A stretch of 13,340 nucleotides of DNA from Clostridiales bacterium. GTDB taxonomy: Bacteria > Bacillota > Clostridia > Saccharofermentanales > Saccharofermentanaceae. The stretch is from NCBI GenBank assembly GCA_017612755.1, contig JAGAFH010000122.1, positions 1 through 13,340 on the forward strand, in the 5' to 3' direction. Of this stretch, positions 1 through 6,206 are shown in pieces; the first letter of the stretch is position 1, and each line of letters opens with the position of its first letter. Both the position numbers and the translations under genes were made by a program. The notes beneath the pieces were generated by a model that ran no database searches, had not been told where the DNA came from, and saw only the letters and a program-made list of their open reading frames with translations.

Positions 1-1053
1 GATGCATATGTTCCCGGACAGATGATCAAGAGACTGGGCCTTAGAAGAGGCGATCAGGTCAAAGGTCTTGTTGCTCCTCCCAGAGGAAAGGATAAGTATG
101 CGCCCTTAAGAAAGGTCCTTGCAGTCAATGGTGTTGAGATCCCTGAGGATTCTGATTTTGAGATCATCAGGAAGAGGCCCAGGTTCGAACATCTCACTGC
201 CATCTATCCCGATGAGAGACTTACTCTTGAGACAAAGGCGGAAGATCTTTCCACCAGGATCATCGATCTGTTCTGTCCTATCGGTAAGGGACAGAGAGGT
301 ATGATCGTATCTCCTCCCAAGGCCGGTAAGACTATCCTTCTTCAGAAGGTCGCCAATTCCATCACCGCCAATAATCCTTCCTGCAAGGTCATCGTCCTTC
401 TTATCGACGAGCGTCCCGAGGAAGTTACGGATATGCAGAGATCCATCAAGGGAGAAGTAGTATATTCCACCTTCGATAAGAGACCTGAGAACCATGTTAA
501 GGTAACAGAGCTTGTTCTCGAGAGAGCCATGAGACTCGTGGAGATGGGTGAGGATGTTGTCATCCTTCTCGACTCCATGACAAGACTTGCAAGAGCTTAT
601 AACCTTACTATCAATCCTACCGGAAGGACTCTTTCCGGAGGTCTTGATCCGGGATCTCTCTACGGACCCAAGCGTTTCTTCGGTGCCGCCAGAAACATCG
701 AGTTCGGCGGAAGCCTTACCATCATCGCCACTGCCCTTATCGAGACAGGTTCACGTATGGACGAGGTCATCTTCGAGGAGTTCAAGGGTACAGGTAACAT
801 GGAAGTCGTACTTGACAGAAAGCTGGCCGACAGGAGGATGTATCCTGCTATCGCAGTGGACAAGTCAGGTACCAGAAGAGAAGATCTCCTTCTTTCGTCC
901 GAGGAACTGGAGTCAGTATGGCTCACCAGAAAGGCTATCGCCGACGTGGATACACTGGCAGCTACGGAGGCTGTCCTCAACTATATGAAGAGGACCTCCA
1001 GCAATGCATCCTTTGTATTATCGGCCAAAAAGTCCTTTTCCGTTGATTCGTGA
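1..1053 (+). CDS. rho: Transcription termination factor Rho, C-terminal part (5' end outside window)
   Basis: Rho is a hexameric RNA-dependent ATPase/translocase that ends transcription of untranslated RNA in the cytoplasm. The frame is open from base 1 (D-A-Y-V-P-G-Q precedes the first internal ATG at 22), and that stretch matches the end of the Rho OB-fold RNA-binding domain, so the real start lies upstream and ATG 22 is not the start. The visible part holds the whole ATPase core: the Rho-type Walker A PPKAGKT at about 313-333, the Walker B aspartate at 571-573 in [16 protein letters not shown], then the Q-loop/R-loop region with [29 protein letters not shown] and SGTRREDLL. These are near-invariant in the family. 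The stop TGA at 1051-1053 is followed at once by the rpmE promoter, with no intrinsic terminator in between. Assignment is secure; only the N-terminal domain cannot be judged. Confidence 0.97.
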   Translation, partial: DAYVPGQMIKRLGLRRGDQVKGLVAPPRGKDKYAPLRKVLAVNGVEIPEDSDFEIIRKRPRFEHLTAIYPDERLTLETKAEDLSTRIIDLFCPIGKGQRGMIVSPPKAGKTILLQKVANSITANNPSCKVIVLLIDERPEEVTDMQRSIKGEVVYSTFDKRPENHVKVTELVLERAMRLVEMGEDVVILLDSMTRLARAYNLTINPTGRTLSGGLDPGSLYGPKRFFGAARNIEFGGSLTIIATALIETGSRMDEVIFEEFKGTGNMEVVLDRKLADRRMYPAIAVDKSGTRREDLLLSSEELESVWLTRKAIADVDTLAATEAVLNYMKRTSSNASFVLSAKKSFSVDS

Positions 1054-1082
1054 TTGACAACAGAGGACGAAGATAGTATTAT
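1054..1082 (+). promoter_or_regulatory. Sigma-A-type promoter of rpmE
   Basis: A perfect -35 hexamer TTGACA (1054-1059) is separated by exactly 17 bases from a -10 hexamer TATTAT (1077-1082). The -35 begins directly after the rho stop codon. Transcription would start near 1089, giving a leader of about 70 bases before rpmE. This uncouples the ribosomal protein gene from rho. Confidence 0.8.
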
Positions 1083-1102
1083 TTCAAAGTTACTATAAAT
1101 CC

Positions 1103-1140
1103 GGTATGACATACATGCCACAAGGAGTATGCGTCATATC
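1103..1140 (+). promoter_or_regulatory. Leader hairpin of rpmE, candidate L31 autoregulatory element
   Basis: The 5' untranslated region contains an inverted repeat: TATGAC-ATAC (1105-1114) pairs with GTAT-GC-GTCATA (1127-1138), with GC (1131-1132) as a bulge. The outer pairs G1103-C1140 and G1104-T1139 extend it. An inner CC/GG pair (1118-1119 with 1124-1125) around an ACAA loop can lengthen the stem. The hairpin ends just before the Shine-Dalgarno sequence and has no T run after it, so it does not look like a terminator. Ribosomal protein leaders for L31 are known as a class; that this is one of them is inference. Confidence 0.45.
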
Positions 1141-1160
1141 TTTGATAAGAGGTGAAAAAC

Positions 1161-1361
1161 ATGAAAAGCGACATCCATCCCAAGACCCAGATGGTCACGG
1201 TAAAGTGTGCTTGCGGTGCTACTTTTGAGACACTTTCTACGAAGAGCGATCTTCGTGTTGATATCTGCTCAAACTGCCACCCTTTCTACACAGGTAAGCA
1301 GAAGCTTGTAGATACAGGCGGACGTGTTGACAAGTTCAACAAGAGAATGGGAAGAGTTTGA
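1161..1361 (+). CDS. rpmE: 50S ribosomal protein L31, zinc-binding (C+) type
   Basis: L31 sits on the large ribosomal subunit at the intersubunit bridge region. The product is 66 residues, the family's usual length, and reads from M-K-S-D-I-H-P-K through the hallmark [17 protein letters not shown] to a basic tail. The zinc ligands Cys16, Cys18, Cys37 and Cys40 (C-x-C and C-x-x-C) are all present, so this is the zinc-containing paralogue and not the C- form made under zinc starvation. I chose ATG 1161, preceded by AAGAGGTG at 1147-1153 at good spacing. An in-frame GTG at 1152 overlaps that ribosome binding site and would add three residues not usual in the family. The gene has its own promoter, leader hairpin and terminator, so it is probably monocistronic. 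Confidence 0.96.
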   Translation: MKSDIHPKTQMVTVKCACGATFETLSTKSDLRVDICSNCHPFYTGKQKLVDTGGRVDKFNKRMGRV

Positions 1362-1380
1362 TCTTATTCCAAAAGACTTA

Positions 1381-1411
1381 AACGGACTGCAGTCACTGCG
1401 GTCCGTTTTTT
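1381..1411 (+). terminator. Rho-independent terminator after rpmE
   Basis: A 12-pair stem with one T-G wobble (AACGGACTGCAG, 1381-1392, with CTGCGGTCCGTT, 1396-1407) encloses a TCA loop and runs into a T tract ending at 1411. It lies 20 bases after the rpmE stop. There is no convergent gene, so it serves rpmE only. Confidence 0.93.
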
Positions 1412-1455
1412 GTTACCTGATTGTAAGGCAAATTAACGGCAAGACACAGACCTGC

Positions 1456-1485
1456 TTTATAACGCGCGGGTTATAGTGTTATAAT
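1456..1485 (+). promoter_or_regulatory. Extended -10 promoter with GTTATA repeats upstream of yqhQ
   Basis: A perfect TATAAT (1480-1485) is preceded by TG at 1477-1478, which is the extended -10 form. The -35 is poor (TTTATA or TTATAA around 1456-1462). The same stretch holds TATAAC at 1458-1463 inverted against GTTATA at 1470-1475, with a second direct GTTATA at 1478-1483 overlapping the -10. The inverted repeat could be an operator; that part is inference. Confidence 0.6.
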
Positions 1486-1517
1486 ACGTAAGGAAAATTA
1501 TCAGTATTGGAGCATAT

Positions 1518-2495
1518 ATGAGCGATATAAAGAAAACCACTATCGGAGGTCAGGCCCTTATCGAAGGCATAATGATGGTAGGTCCCAGAAGGACTTCCAT
1601 AGCCGTCCGTAAAGGCGACGGGACCATCCATGTTGAGGAGATAAAGCAGAGCGAAAGAGTTACCTTCTTCGAAAAGGTACCCTTTGTCAGAGGCTGTATA
1701 AGATTCTGGAAGATGCTGGTAACAGGTACCGGCGCCCTCATGAAATCTGCTGAGCTTTCTGAAGAGGGAGCTCCCGATGTAGTGGACGAGACAAAGAAAG
1801 AGAAGAAGAAGTCTGCCCTGGATGATTATCTTGAGAAGCACTATGACCTGATGGTGATCTTTTCCGCTATCCTGGGTATCCTTATCAGCATCGGTATCTT
1901 TATCCTGCTTCCCAACCTGATCGTCAGCATCGCTTCCAAGTTCATGTCCGACGAGTTAAGGGATGCTTCCTGGATGTCAGTCGTTCTTAATATCGTGGAA
2001 GGTATCCTCAGGATGCTGTTCTTCTTCATCTACCTGAGATTGTCATCAAAGATCGAAGGTATCGAGCGGGTATGGCGCTATCACGGAGCAGAGCATAAGA
2101 CTATCGCCTGCTACGAGGCCGGGGAGCAGCTTACCACCGCCAATATCAGGAAGTATTCAAGATTCCATCCCAGATGCGGTACGGCATTTATGTTCATAGT
2201 ACTTGCCATATCGATCCTTATCTACACTATTGCGGGAGCCATCATAGGATCAGACAGCATCCTTGTAAATGCTCTTCTGAGACTTATCCTGATCCCCATC
2301 ATCTGCGGAGTATCCTTTGAGATCTTAAGATTCGTAGGCAAGCACGACAAGAACCCCGTATGCAGGGGACTTTCAAAGCCGGGACTCTGGCTTCAGAAGT
2401 TTACCACCGGAGAGCCTGACGATGCGATCATCGAAGTTGCTATCGCAGCTATGCAGGCGGTCATCCCCGAGAATGCACAGGACGATGTCTGGTAA
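1518..2495 (+). CDS. yqhQ: YqhQ-family (DUF1385) integral membrane protein
   Basis: This is a 325-residue member of the DUF1385/YqhQ family, whose biochemical role is not established. Family signatures are clear: GGQALIEGIMM near the N-terminus (10-20), YHGAEHK at 188-194, HPRCGT at 217-222, and the C-terminal PGLWLQKFTTGEPDD. A charged, probably cytoplasmic region of about 110 residues is followed by hydrophobic segments at roughly 112-138, 155-175, 221-243 and 248-270. The conserved His and Cys residues between the membrane segments suggest a binding or catalytic site, but that is inference. The start ATG 1518 has GGAG at 1509-1512 with five bases of spacing. In many Clostridia this gene sits between rpmE and prmC, as here. 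Its 3' end overlaps prmC by 11 bases, so the two are probably co-transcribed and translationally coupled. Confidence 0.93.
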   Translation: MSDIKKTTIGGQALIEGIMMVGPRRTSIAVRKGDGTIHVEEIKQSERVTFFEKVPFVRGCIRFWKMLVTGTGALMKSAELSEEGAPDVVDETKKEKKKSALDDYLEKHYDLMVIFSAILGILISIGIFILLPNLIVSIASKFMSDELRDASWMSVVLNIVEGILRMLFFFIYLRLSSKIEGIERVWRYHGAEHKTIACYEAGEQLTTANIRKYSRFHPRCGTAFMFIVLAISILIYTIAGAIIGSDSILVNALLRLILIPIICGVSFEILRFVGKHDKNPVCRGLSKPGLWLQKFTTGEPDDAIIEVAIAAMQAVIPENAQDDVW

Positions 2496-3366
2496 CAGCA
2501 GACAACAATATACAGAAAGACTTATCCGGGCGGGCATTGATATCAACGATGCCCGTCTTGAAATTGAAGACTTTATCAGCTTTGCCTCTGATGAAAAGGA
2601 GCTTCTGGACTTTATATCAAGAAGGGAAAAGGGAGAGCCCGCCTCATATATCCTGGGCTTTAAGGATTTCTTTAAGGACCGCTTCAAAGTGGTGCCCGGG
2701 GTCCTGATCCCCAGATCCGACACCGAGATCTTAGTTGAGACAGCCCTTCAGTTCCTGGGATGTAATGACATGCCCCTGGGAGATATAGGAAGAATCCCCG
2801 TATCGGAGGCACCAGACGGGACAGTCAGGATCGCAGATCTCTGTACCGGAACCGGCTGCGCAGGCCTTTCCGTCTTTCTTGAAATGATAAGAAAGGGCAG
2901 GGACATAAGGCTCTTTATGTCAGATATCAGCGAAAAAGCTGTCGATTGTGCTTCTTTAAACATACAAAACCTCGTGCCGGAACAGAATAAAACGCTCATA
3001 AGCCTTCTCACGGAGGATGTTCTGGCTTCAGACGGGTCATCTTACACCTCTGAAGGTCTTCTTGATGTGGTGATATCAAACCCTCCCTATATCAATGATG
3101 AGGATATGAAGACCCTCCCCAAAGACGTGGCTTCCTATGAGCCGGAACTGGCCTTAAGGGGCGGTCCGGACGGCCTGAAGTTCTATTTTCATTTGGCTTT
3201 CATTTCTGATAAGATACTGAAAAACGGAGGGGCCCTTATAGTGGAGCACGGCTACGATCAGGGACCTTCCGTGAGGGATATTTTCGAAAAACAGGGATTT
3301 AACAATGTTACAACCCTAACAGATCTGGGGGGTAACGACAGAGTGACCTTCGGGAGGAAAGATTGA
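2485..3366 (+). CDS. prmC: Release factor glutamine methyltransferase
   Basis: PrmC uses S-adenosylmethionine to N5-methylate the glutamine of the GGQ motif in release factors RF1 and RF2, improving termination. The 293-residue product shows the expected order: a helical N-terminal substrate-binding domain, GEPASYILGFKDFF (50-63), IPRSDTE (75-81), the SAM-binding loop DLCTGTGCAG (118-127), and the catalytic NPPY (199-202) that holds the target glutamine. YEPELALRGGPDGL follows at 218-231. A linker of about 25 residues between the IPRSDTE region and the SAM loop is somewhat long. I prefer ATG 2485, which gives a normal-length N-terminus and overlaps yqhQ by 11 bases. ATG 2473 is also in frame, and neither has a convincing ribosome binding site at ideal spacing. 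The usual partner prfA (RF1) is not adjacent. Confidence 0.95.
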   Translation: MSGNSRQQYTERLIRAGIDINDARLEIEDFISFASDEKELLDFISRREKGEPASYILGFKDFFKDRFKVVPGVLIPRSDTEILVETALQFLGCNDMPLGDIGRIPVSEAPDGTVRIADLCTGTGCAGLSVFLEMIRKGRDIRLFMSDISEKAVDCASLNIQNLVPEQNKTLISLLTEDVLASDGSSYTSEGLLDVVISNPPYINDEDMKTLPKDVASYEPELALRGGPDGLKFYFHLAFISDKILKNGGALIVEHGYDQGPSVRDIFEKQGFNNVTTLTDLGGNDRVTFGRKD

Positions 3367-3590
3367 TGGCAGGAAAGTTCTTCCTTTTTCAATATGAAAA
3401 AGATGACGTGGTGAAGATGCGTAAAAAGCACCCCTGCGGCAGCTTTGAATGGAAAGTAATGACCGTGGGATCTGAGATAAAACTGGAGTGCTGCGGCTGC
3501 AAAAGGATGATGGTTATGGACAGGCCAACCATCGAAAAAGCCACCTCCCTTGTCAGAAGGGGAGATCAGGTCATTACTGAAAAGACCTGA
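3366..3590 (+). CDS. DUF951 small zinc-ribbon-like protein
   Basis: This 74-residue protein matches the DUF951 family: D-V-V-K-x-R-K-K-HPCGSFEW (from about 14 to 29), then V-G-x-E-I-K-L-E-C-C-G-C and a basic tail. Cys24, Cys42 and Cys45 (HPCG and C-x-G-C) suggest metal binding or a small beta-barrel with nucleic-acid contact, but no function is established. The ATG at 3366 shares its A with the prmC stop (TGATG), and GGGAGG at 3352-3357 lies eight bases upstream, so translation is coupled to prmC. An in-frame TTG at 3363 is a poorer choice. The N-terminal MAGKFFLFQYEKD is longer than the usual start of the family. It occupies the slot after prmC where many relatives have prfA. Confidence 0.85.
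   Translation: MAGKFFLFQYEKDDVVKMRKKHPCGSFEWKVMTVGSEIKLECCGCKRMMVMDRPTIEKATSLVRRGDQVITEKT
3566..3590. repeat. Inverted repeat at the convergent gene junction
   Basis: TCAGGTC (3566-3572) and GACCTGA (3584-3590) form a perfect 7-base inverted repeat with an 11-base loop, and its end is the stop codon of the DUF951 gene. The minus-strand gene ends at 3592. No T run follows on either strand, so this is at best a weak terminator or an RNA 3'-end stabiliser for the converging transcripts. Confidence 0.3.
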
Positions 3591-3591
3591 C

Positions 3592-4443
3592 TTAAACTAT
3601 CTCAGTGGACTGGGATACGCAGATAAGTCTTCCGTCGTTATCTTCAAAGACAAACTGGCGGTTTAAAGGGCTCTTTTCGGCGCTTTGGGCATCGGGGAGC
3701 TCTTCTTTTATGACTACTTCAGCGCTCTTGAGTTCATTCTGAAGAAGGAAAGGCTCGCTGGCGTAGATATAAAGATCGTACTTTGAAACGGAGAGCCTGC
3801 TTAAGATAAAGGACTTTCCCCCCTGGACCAGATTTATGACTATGTTGTCCCTGGTGAGCCTTATGTGGGGCATGGCCTCATCCTCCAGGTGGGAGGCCTT
3901 AAAGCCGCACTTTGTCTCGTAGAAAAGGGCTGTTTTCGTGATGTCTTCGCAGACAAATATGGCTGCGGAACTGTTCATGAGATGAAGGGCATTTCCGCCT
4001 TCTTCCTCCTCGTTTTCCTCTGCTTTGGTGTCCTCTGAAAGGGAGCTGTTCTCGCTGTTGAACTTATAGCCCAGAAGAGGTTTCCCGAAGGCCTGCTCAT
4101 GCTCCTCCAGTGAGTCCATGATCTTCTTTCTCTCCATGATGGCTTCTGTGGTCATATTGGAAGGAACATCCCGGAGGCTCTCGATCTTCTCAAGGTATTC
4201 CGCAAAGCTTACAAACCTTATGTAAAGGGGCATTATCTCATCGCAGGATGAAGGCAGGTCCCGGTTTCCGTTCAGGAACATCATTCCGTATTCAACGGCT
4301 TCTGCGGGGAGGGAGGCGAAGAGCTTATTTAAGAAGAGCATCTCCTCCATGGAGTTGTCGGCGCATCCGCCGGACCGGAGTGTTTCCTCGAACATGTCGA
4401 AGACCTTGTTCATATCGTGTAATGGGTAGTTCTTGTTAAGCAT
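3592..4443 (-). CDS. Uncharacterised protein: helical N-terminal domain joined to a VOC (glyoxalase-like) domain
   Basis: I do not recognise the first 125 residues. They look mostly helical, with several amphipathic stretches and no signal peptide or membrane segment. A strongly acidic linker follows (about 128-150, S-E-D-T-K-A-E-E-N-E-E-E-E). Residues 156-278 look like one vicinal-oxygen-chelate domain: A-I-F-V-C-E-D-I-T-K-T-A-L-F-Y-x-x-K-C-G-F at the start and F-V-F-E-D-N-D-G-R-L-I-C-V near the end. The positions that usually hold the metal ligands (a His in the first strand, a Glu in the last) appear replaced by hydrophobic or Cys residues, so a metal-free binding domain is more likely than a lyase. 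The start ATG (4443 on the minus strand) has GGGGAGG just upstream. It is cytoplasmic and stands alone, convergent with the prmC unit and divergent from ybaK. The VOC call is moderate; the function is unknown. Confidence 0.7.
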   Translation of the reverse strand: MLNKNYPLHDMNKVFDMFEETLRSGGCADNSMEEMLFLNKLFASLPAEAVEYGMMFLNGNRDLPSSCDEIMPLYIRFVSFAEYLEKIESLRDVPSNMTTEAIMERKKIMDSLEEHEQAFGKPLLGYKFNSENSSLSEDTKAEENEEEEGGNALHLMNSSAAIFVCEDITKTALFYETKCGFKASHLEDEAMPHIRLTRDNIVINLVQGGKSFILSRLSVSKYDLYIYASEPFLLQNELKSAEVVIKEELPDAQSAEKSPLNRQFVFEDNDGRLICVSQSTEIV

Positions 4444-4468
4444 GGATGCCTCCCCGGGGAAGATTTTT

Positions 4469-4486
4469 GTTAATTATATCATTAAC
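4469..4486 (-). promoter_or_regulatory. Promoter -10 and palindrome for the minus-strand VOC gene
   Basis: On the minus strand a perfect TATAAT occupies 4478-4473. The -35 is weak. The -10 lies inside a palindrome GTTAAT-N6-ATTAAC (4469-4486), a shape common to operators of dimeric regulators. The start codon is about 30 bases downstream. Confidence 0.5.
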
Positions 4487-4493
4487 CTGCCCC

Positions 4494-4521
4494 TTGATTA
4501 ATTTTGCGCGAGTAATAATAT
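4494..4521 (+). promoter_or_regulatory. Probable promoter of the ybaK-antiporter-murC operon
   Basis: TTGATT (4494-4499) and TAATAT (4516-4521) are 16 bases apart. The expected start of transcription is at about 4528, directly next to the ATG at 4529. This fits with the lack of a Shine-Dalgarno sequence and suggests a leaderless or nearly leaderless message. It is back to back with the promoter of the minus-strand gene within 85 bases. Confidence 0.5.
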
Positions 4522-4528
4522 AAGTCGT

Positions 4529-5005
4529 ATGGCAGGAATGAAAAAGACAAATGCTATGAGGATGCTGGACAAAGCCGGCATCGGGTATAAAGCGATGGAG
4601 TATGAGTACGACGAGAACGATCTCGACGGTCATCACGTTGCCGAATTCTTTGATATCCCCTACGAAGAGGTCTTCAAGACCTTGGTAGCTAAGGGGGAGA
4701 GTGGGGAATATCTTGTCCTGTGCCTCTCGGTAGACGACGAGGTGGATCTTAAGAAGGCTGCAAAGCTGGCCGGGGAGAAGAGAGTGGAGCTTATCCACGT
4801 AAAGGAACTCCTGCCCCTGACCGGATACATAAGAGGCGGCTGTTCCCCTGTGGGAATGAAAAAGAAGTTTCGGACATTTTTTGATGAGATGATCCTTTTG
4901 CTGGATGAAGTCTGTGTAAGCGGCGGACAAAGAGGAGTCCAGTTAAGGCTCAAGGCCCGGGATCTTATAGATTATACGGAAGCAAAGGTTGGTGAACTTA
5001 CCTGA
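4529..5005 (+). CDS. ybaK: YbaK/EbsC-type Cys-tRNA(Pro) deacylase
   Basis: Proteins of this family hydrolyse Cys-tRNA(Pro) and sometimes other misacylated tRNAs, acting in trans beside prolyl-tRNA synthetase. The 158-residue product is full length and has the family marks: KKTNAMRMLDKAGI near the start, EVFKTLVAKG (47-56) with the conserved lysine (Lys50) known to be essential in the family, the VDLKKAAKLAGEKRVEL stretch, and GGCSPVGMKKK (103-113). The start is uncertain. ATG 4529 has no ribosome binding site and sits at the predicted transcription start. ATG 4538 gives the usual family N-terminus MKKTNA, but its GGCAGGA directly abuts the codon. It is first in a likely four-gene operon; the antiporter starts one base after its stop. 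Confidence 0.9.
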   Translation: MAGMKKTNAMRMLDKAGIGYKAMEYEYDENDLDGHHVAEFFDIPYEEVFKTLVAKGESGEYLVLCLSVDDEVDLKKAAKLAGEKRVELIHVKELLPLTGYIRGGCSPVGMKKKFRTFFDEMILLLDEVCVSGGQRGVQLRLKARDLIDYTEAKVGELT

Positions 5006-5006
5006 T

Positions 5007-6206
5007 ATGGAAAAATACCTGGTATTTAAATCATTGGCGATAATAATCGTCGCAGCCAAGATCTTCGGACTTGGCGCAAGAAAGCTGAAAGCTCCCCAGG
5101 TGGCTGGAGAGATCGTGGCAGGTATCCTCATAGGCCCCAGTGTCCTGGGACTTGTGCAGTATTCGGATTTCCTGGGCCAGATGGCGGAGATCGGCGTAAT
5201 GATCCTGATGTTTACGGCAGGACTTGAGACCAGGATCTCGGAACTTAAGAAAACTGGCGTCAAAGCCCTGGCCATTGCCTGTGCCGGTGTCTTTATCCCC
5301 CTTATCCTGGGAACCCTTCTTTATTTCGTTTTTTACGGAACGGCTCCCTGGGGCTCCGAGGAATTCTTCAAGGCTGTCTTCATAGGACTTATCCTTACGG
5401 CCACCTCCGTAGGCATAACAGTCGAAGCATTAAAGGAACTGGGAAAGCTGTCTGATACGGTGGGTACCACCATCATGAGCGCAGCCATCATCGATGACGT
5501 AATAGGCATCATCGTCCTCACCATAGTCATCGGTTTTAAGGATCCTTCCCAGAACATCGGGAAGACACTTCTCATGACGGGACTCTTCTTCGTCTTCTGC
5601 CTTGTCTTCGGATATATAGTCTACAGGCTCTTTAAGATCTATGACAAAAAGCACAGACATACCAGAAGGATCCCCATCATCGGTCTCGCCATGTGCTTTA
5701 TGCTGTCCTATGTGGCTGAGAGATACTTTGGTGTCGCTGATATCACGGGAGCTTTCATCGCAGGAGTCATCTTGAGTTCCCTGAAGGACTCTTCTTACAT
5801 CTCCCGCAAGATGGATATCAATTCCTATATGATCTTCGGACCGGTATTCTTCGCAAGTATCGGTATCCAGAATGACCTTTCCTCCTTCAATATGGGGATA
5901 CTTCTCTTCTCGCTGGCCTTCGTCATCGTGGGAATGGGAGCCAAGGTCGTAGGATGCGGCGCTGTGGCCAGGATCTGCGGCTTTAAGGGCAGGGATTCCC
6001 TTAAGATCGGATGCGGTATGATGACCAGGGGCGAAGTGGCTCTTATCGTTGCCCAGAGAGGCTTTACGGTTGGTATGCTGGACCCTGCTTATTCCACATC
6101 CGTCATCATGCTGATAATAATCAGTTCTATACTTACGCCAATTATCCTTAAAGTACTGTATAATGAGAAAAGTACTAACAACGAGGTAGCTGAAAATGTC
6201 ACATGA
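5007..6206 (+). CDS. CPA2-family Na+(K+)/H+ antiporter
   Basis: This is a 399-residue polytopic membrane protein of the monovalent cation:proton antiporter-2 family, exchanging Na+ or K+ for protons across the cytoplasmic membrane. Signatures are GEIVAGILIGPSVLG (34-48), TSVGITVEALKELGKL (133-148), the paired aspartates Asp163-Asp164 in AIIDDVIGI that carry the ions, FFASIGI (281-287) and RGEVALIVAQRG (341-352). About 12 hydrophobic segments fill residues 5-385. It lacks the C-terminal TrkA-N domain of KefB/KefC, so it is the short form without nucleotide gating. ATG 5007 lies one base after the ybaK stop; in-frame GTG 4992 and TTG 4989 would overlap ybaK, and no start has an ideal ribosome binding site. 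Its end overlaps murC by 11 bases. The preferred ion cannot be read from the sequence. Confidence 0.92.
   Translation: MEKYLVFKSLAIIIVAAKIFGLGARKLKAPQVAGEIVAGILIGPSVLGLVQYSDFLGQMAEIGVMILMFTAGLETRISELKKTGVKALAIACAGVFIPLILGTLLYFVFYGTAPWGSEEFFKAVFIGLILTATSVGITVEALKELGKLSDTVGTTIMSAAIIDDVIGIIVLTIVIGFKDPSQNIGKTLLMTGLFFVFCLVFGYIVYRLFKIYDKKHRHTRRIPIIGLAMCFMLSYVAERYFGVADITGAFIAGVILSSLKDSSYISRKMDINSYMIFGPVFFASIGIQNDLSSFNMGILLFSLAFVIVGMGAKVVGCGAVARICGFKGRDSLKIGCGMMTRGEVALIVAQRGFTVGMLDPAYSTSVIMLIIISSILTPIILKVLYNEKSTNNEVAENVT

Noticed and set aside
22..24. ATG 22 as the start of rho
   Set aside because: The frame is open upstream to base 1 with Rho-like residues, and a start here would lose the RNA-binding domain.
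3566..3590. Bidirectional terminator between DUF951 and the VOC gene
   Set aside because: The 7-base inverted repeat is exact but lacks a T run on both strands, so I list it only as a repeat.
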